From Nitrospinota bacterium (GTDB lineage: Bacteria > Tectomicrobia > Entotheonellia > J063): a DNA stretch of 6,211 nucleotides. The translations under genes were made by a program, and so were the position numbers. Positions 5,592 through 6,211 of the stretch are shown in pieces. The DNA lies in assembly GCA_003696125.1 (NCBI GenBank), contig RFHZ01000434.1, positions 1 through 6,211 of the forward strand, given 5' to 3'. The notes beneath the pieces are model-generated. The model did not search any database and was not told where the DNA came from. It saw only the letters and a program-made list of their open reading frames with translations. Numbering within the stretch: position 1 is the first letter of the stretch; the number at the start of each line of letters is the position of its first letter.

Positions 5592-6211
5592 ATGCAGAAG
5601 AACGGGGTCGTAGCAAACAAGAGATGGACACTGCTCGGACTGGTGGTGGTCCTGCTCCTCTTCCCTCTTCTGGTTTCTGCTGCCAGCAGGTACCCGGCCA
5701 TCGGTCCCCTTCCCCCCCGCAAGGCTCCTGATCCCAAAGCGGTGGAGATGGGGAGACGGCTCTTCTTTGATTCCCGCCTCTCCGGAGACGGGGCGATCCG
5801 GTGTGCAGACTGCCATAACCCCCAGAAGGGATGGGGAGACGGGCAGCCTCTCTCCATGGCTTATCCGGGAACCAGCTATTTCCGGAATGCACCCACCCTG
5901 CTCAATACCGTCTATAAAGACGGCTTCAGCGACGTCGGCTGGGGATGGGATGGAAGGATGGGCGCGAATCTGAACGACGTCATGCGCGATCAGATCACCG
6001 AGACGACCATCATGAACATGGACATGCGGATCATGCACGAGCGCATGAAGCAGGATCCGGTCTACGTGCAGATGTGCCAGGAGGTGTACGGCGGAGAGTG
6101 CAGCTCGGGGAAGGCACGCAAGGCGCTGGTAGCTTTCCTCGAAACCCTCGTCTCCACCGATACGCCGTTCGATAAAGGAACCCTCTCTGCCGAGGCGCAA
6201 AAGGGGAAGGA
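5592..6211 (+). CDS. Dihaem cytochrome c peroxidase / MauG-family protein, truncated by right edge
   Basis: The reading frame is open from ATG 5592 to the window end (206 codons plus two bases), so the C-terminal half is missing. Residues 1-31 form a signal peptide or anchor (a basic start, then a hydrophobic stretch ending in VSAA). The family signature is clear: RLFFDSRLSGDGAIRC, the first haem site CADCH at 71-75, then RNAPTLLNT at 98-106 and WGWDGR at 117-122. The second CxxCH expected in this family should lie beyond the edge, as the last residues (SAEAQKGK) resemble the run-in to it. Family members reduce hydrogen peroxide or oxidise partner proteins in the periplasm, taking electrons from cytochrome c or cupredoxins. 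A methionine-rich stretch (141-152) is unusual. Its position after the cupredoxin-like gene suggests that protein as a donor or substrate; this is inference. Confidence 0.9.
   Translation, partial: MQKNGVVANKRWTLLGLVVVLLLFPLLVSAASRYPAIGPLPPRKAPDPKAVEMGRRLFFDSRLSGDGAIRCADCHNPQKGWGDGQPLSMAYPGTSYFRNAPTLLNTVYKDGFSDVGWGWDGRMGANLNDVMRDQITETTIMNMDMRIMHERMKQDPVYVQMCQEVYGGECSSGKARKALVAFLETLVSTDTPFDKGTLSAEAQKGK

Noticed and set aside
5541-6200. 219-codon minus-strand open frame opposite the peroxidase
   Set aside because: The plus strand carries clear haem peroxidase motifs across this region; the antisense product has none.
1-6211. CRISPR arrays, tRNA genes, insertion sequences
   Set aside because: No regularly spaced repeats, cloverleaf-like sequences or transposase motifs were seen.

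Overview
The window is about 6.2 kb of gene-dense, moderately GC-rich bacterial DNA devoted almost entirely to extracytoplasmic electron transfer. Two divergent transcription units face away from a long intergenic region (about 4111-4726). The fusion of a cytochrome bd-like membrane core to c-type haem domains, with satellite monohaem cytochromes, a cupredoxin-like secreted protein and a MauG-type peroxidase, recalls the bd-like oxidase loci described in Nitrospirota (Nitrospira, Manganitrophus) and similar loci I associate with NC10/Methylomirabilota. This taxonomic guess rests on gene content and protein style only; there is no rRNA or other marker here.

Left arm, minus strand, read from 4110 down to 1: (i) a very large 1012-residue polytopic protein with a CydA-like N-terminal core, about six further membrane helices and two C-terminal cytochrome c domains; (ii) 16 bp later, a 265-residue monohaem cytochrome c anchored by three N-terminal helices; (iii) overlapping it by ATGA, a secreted monohaem cytochrome c that runs off the left edge. 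Tight spacing makes this one operon, probably encoding a terminal oxidase or similar redox complex together with its electron-delivery cytochromes. The CydA-type quinol-loop motif is not recognisable, so the electron donor is more likely cytochrome c or an attached module than quinol through the classical site.

Right arm, plus strand: a 245-residue secreted protein with a cupredoxin-like copper site (candidate ligands His, Cys, His, Met), followed 127 bp later by a dihaem cytochrome c peroxidase/MauG-family gene cut by the right edge.

Intergenic control region: two near-consensus sigma-70 promoters lie back to back (minus -35 at 4234-4239, plus -35 at 4274-4279). Further right, a Crp/Fnr-type operator (TTGAT-N4-GTCAA, centre 4601.5) sits in a perfect 12-bp inverted repeat and is exactly 41.5 bp upstream of a start site predicted from a TATTAT -10 box, the geometry of a class II Fnr-activated promoter. 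A stable leader hairpin and a strong Shine-Dalgarno follow. The copper protein/peroxidase unit therefore appears to be regulated by oxygen, NO or redox state, while the oxidase operon has its own strong promoter. Each cytochrome in the window carries its own export or membrane signal, and together they show five CxxCH haem-attachment sites (two on the large fusion protein, one on each of the other three).
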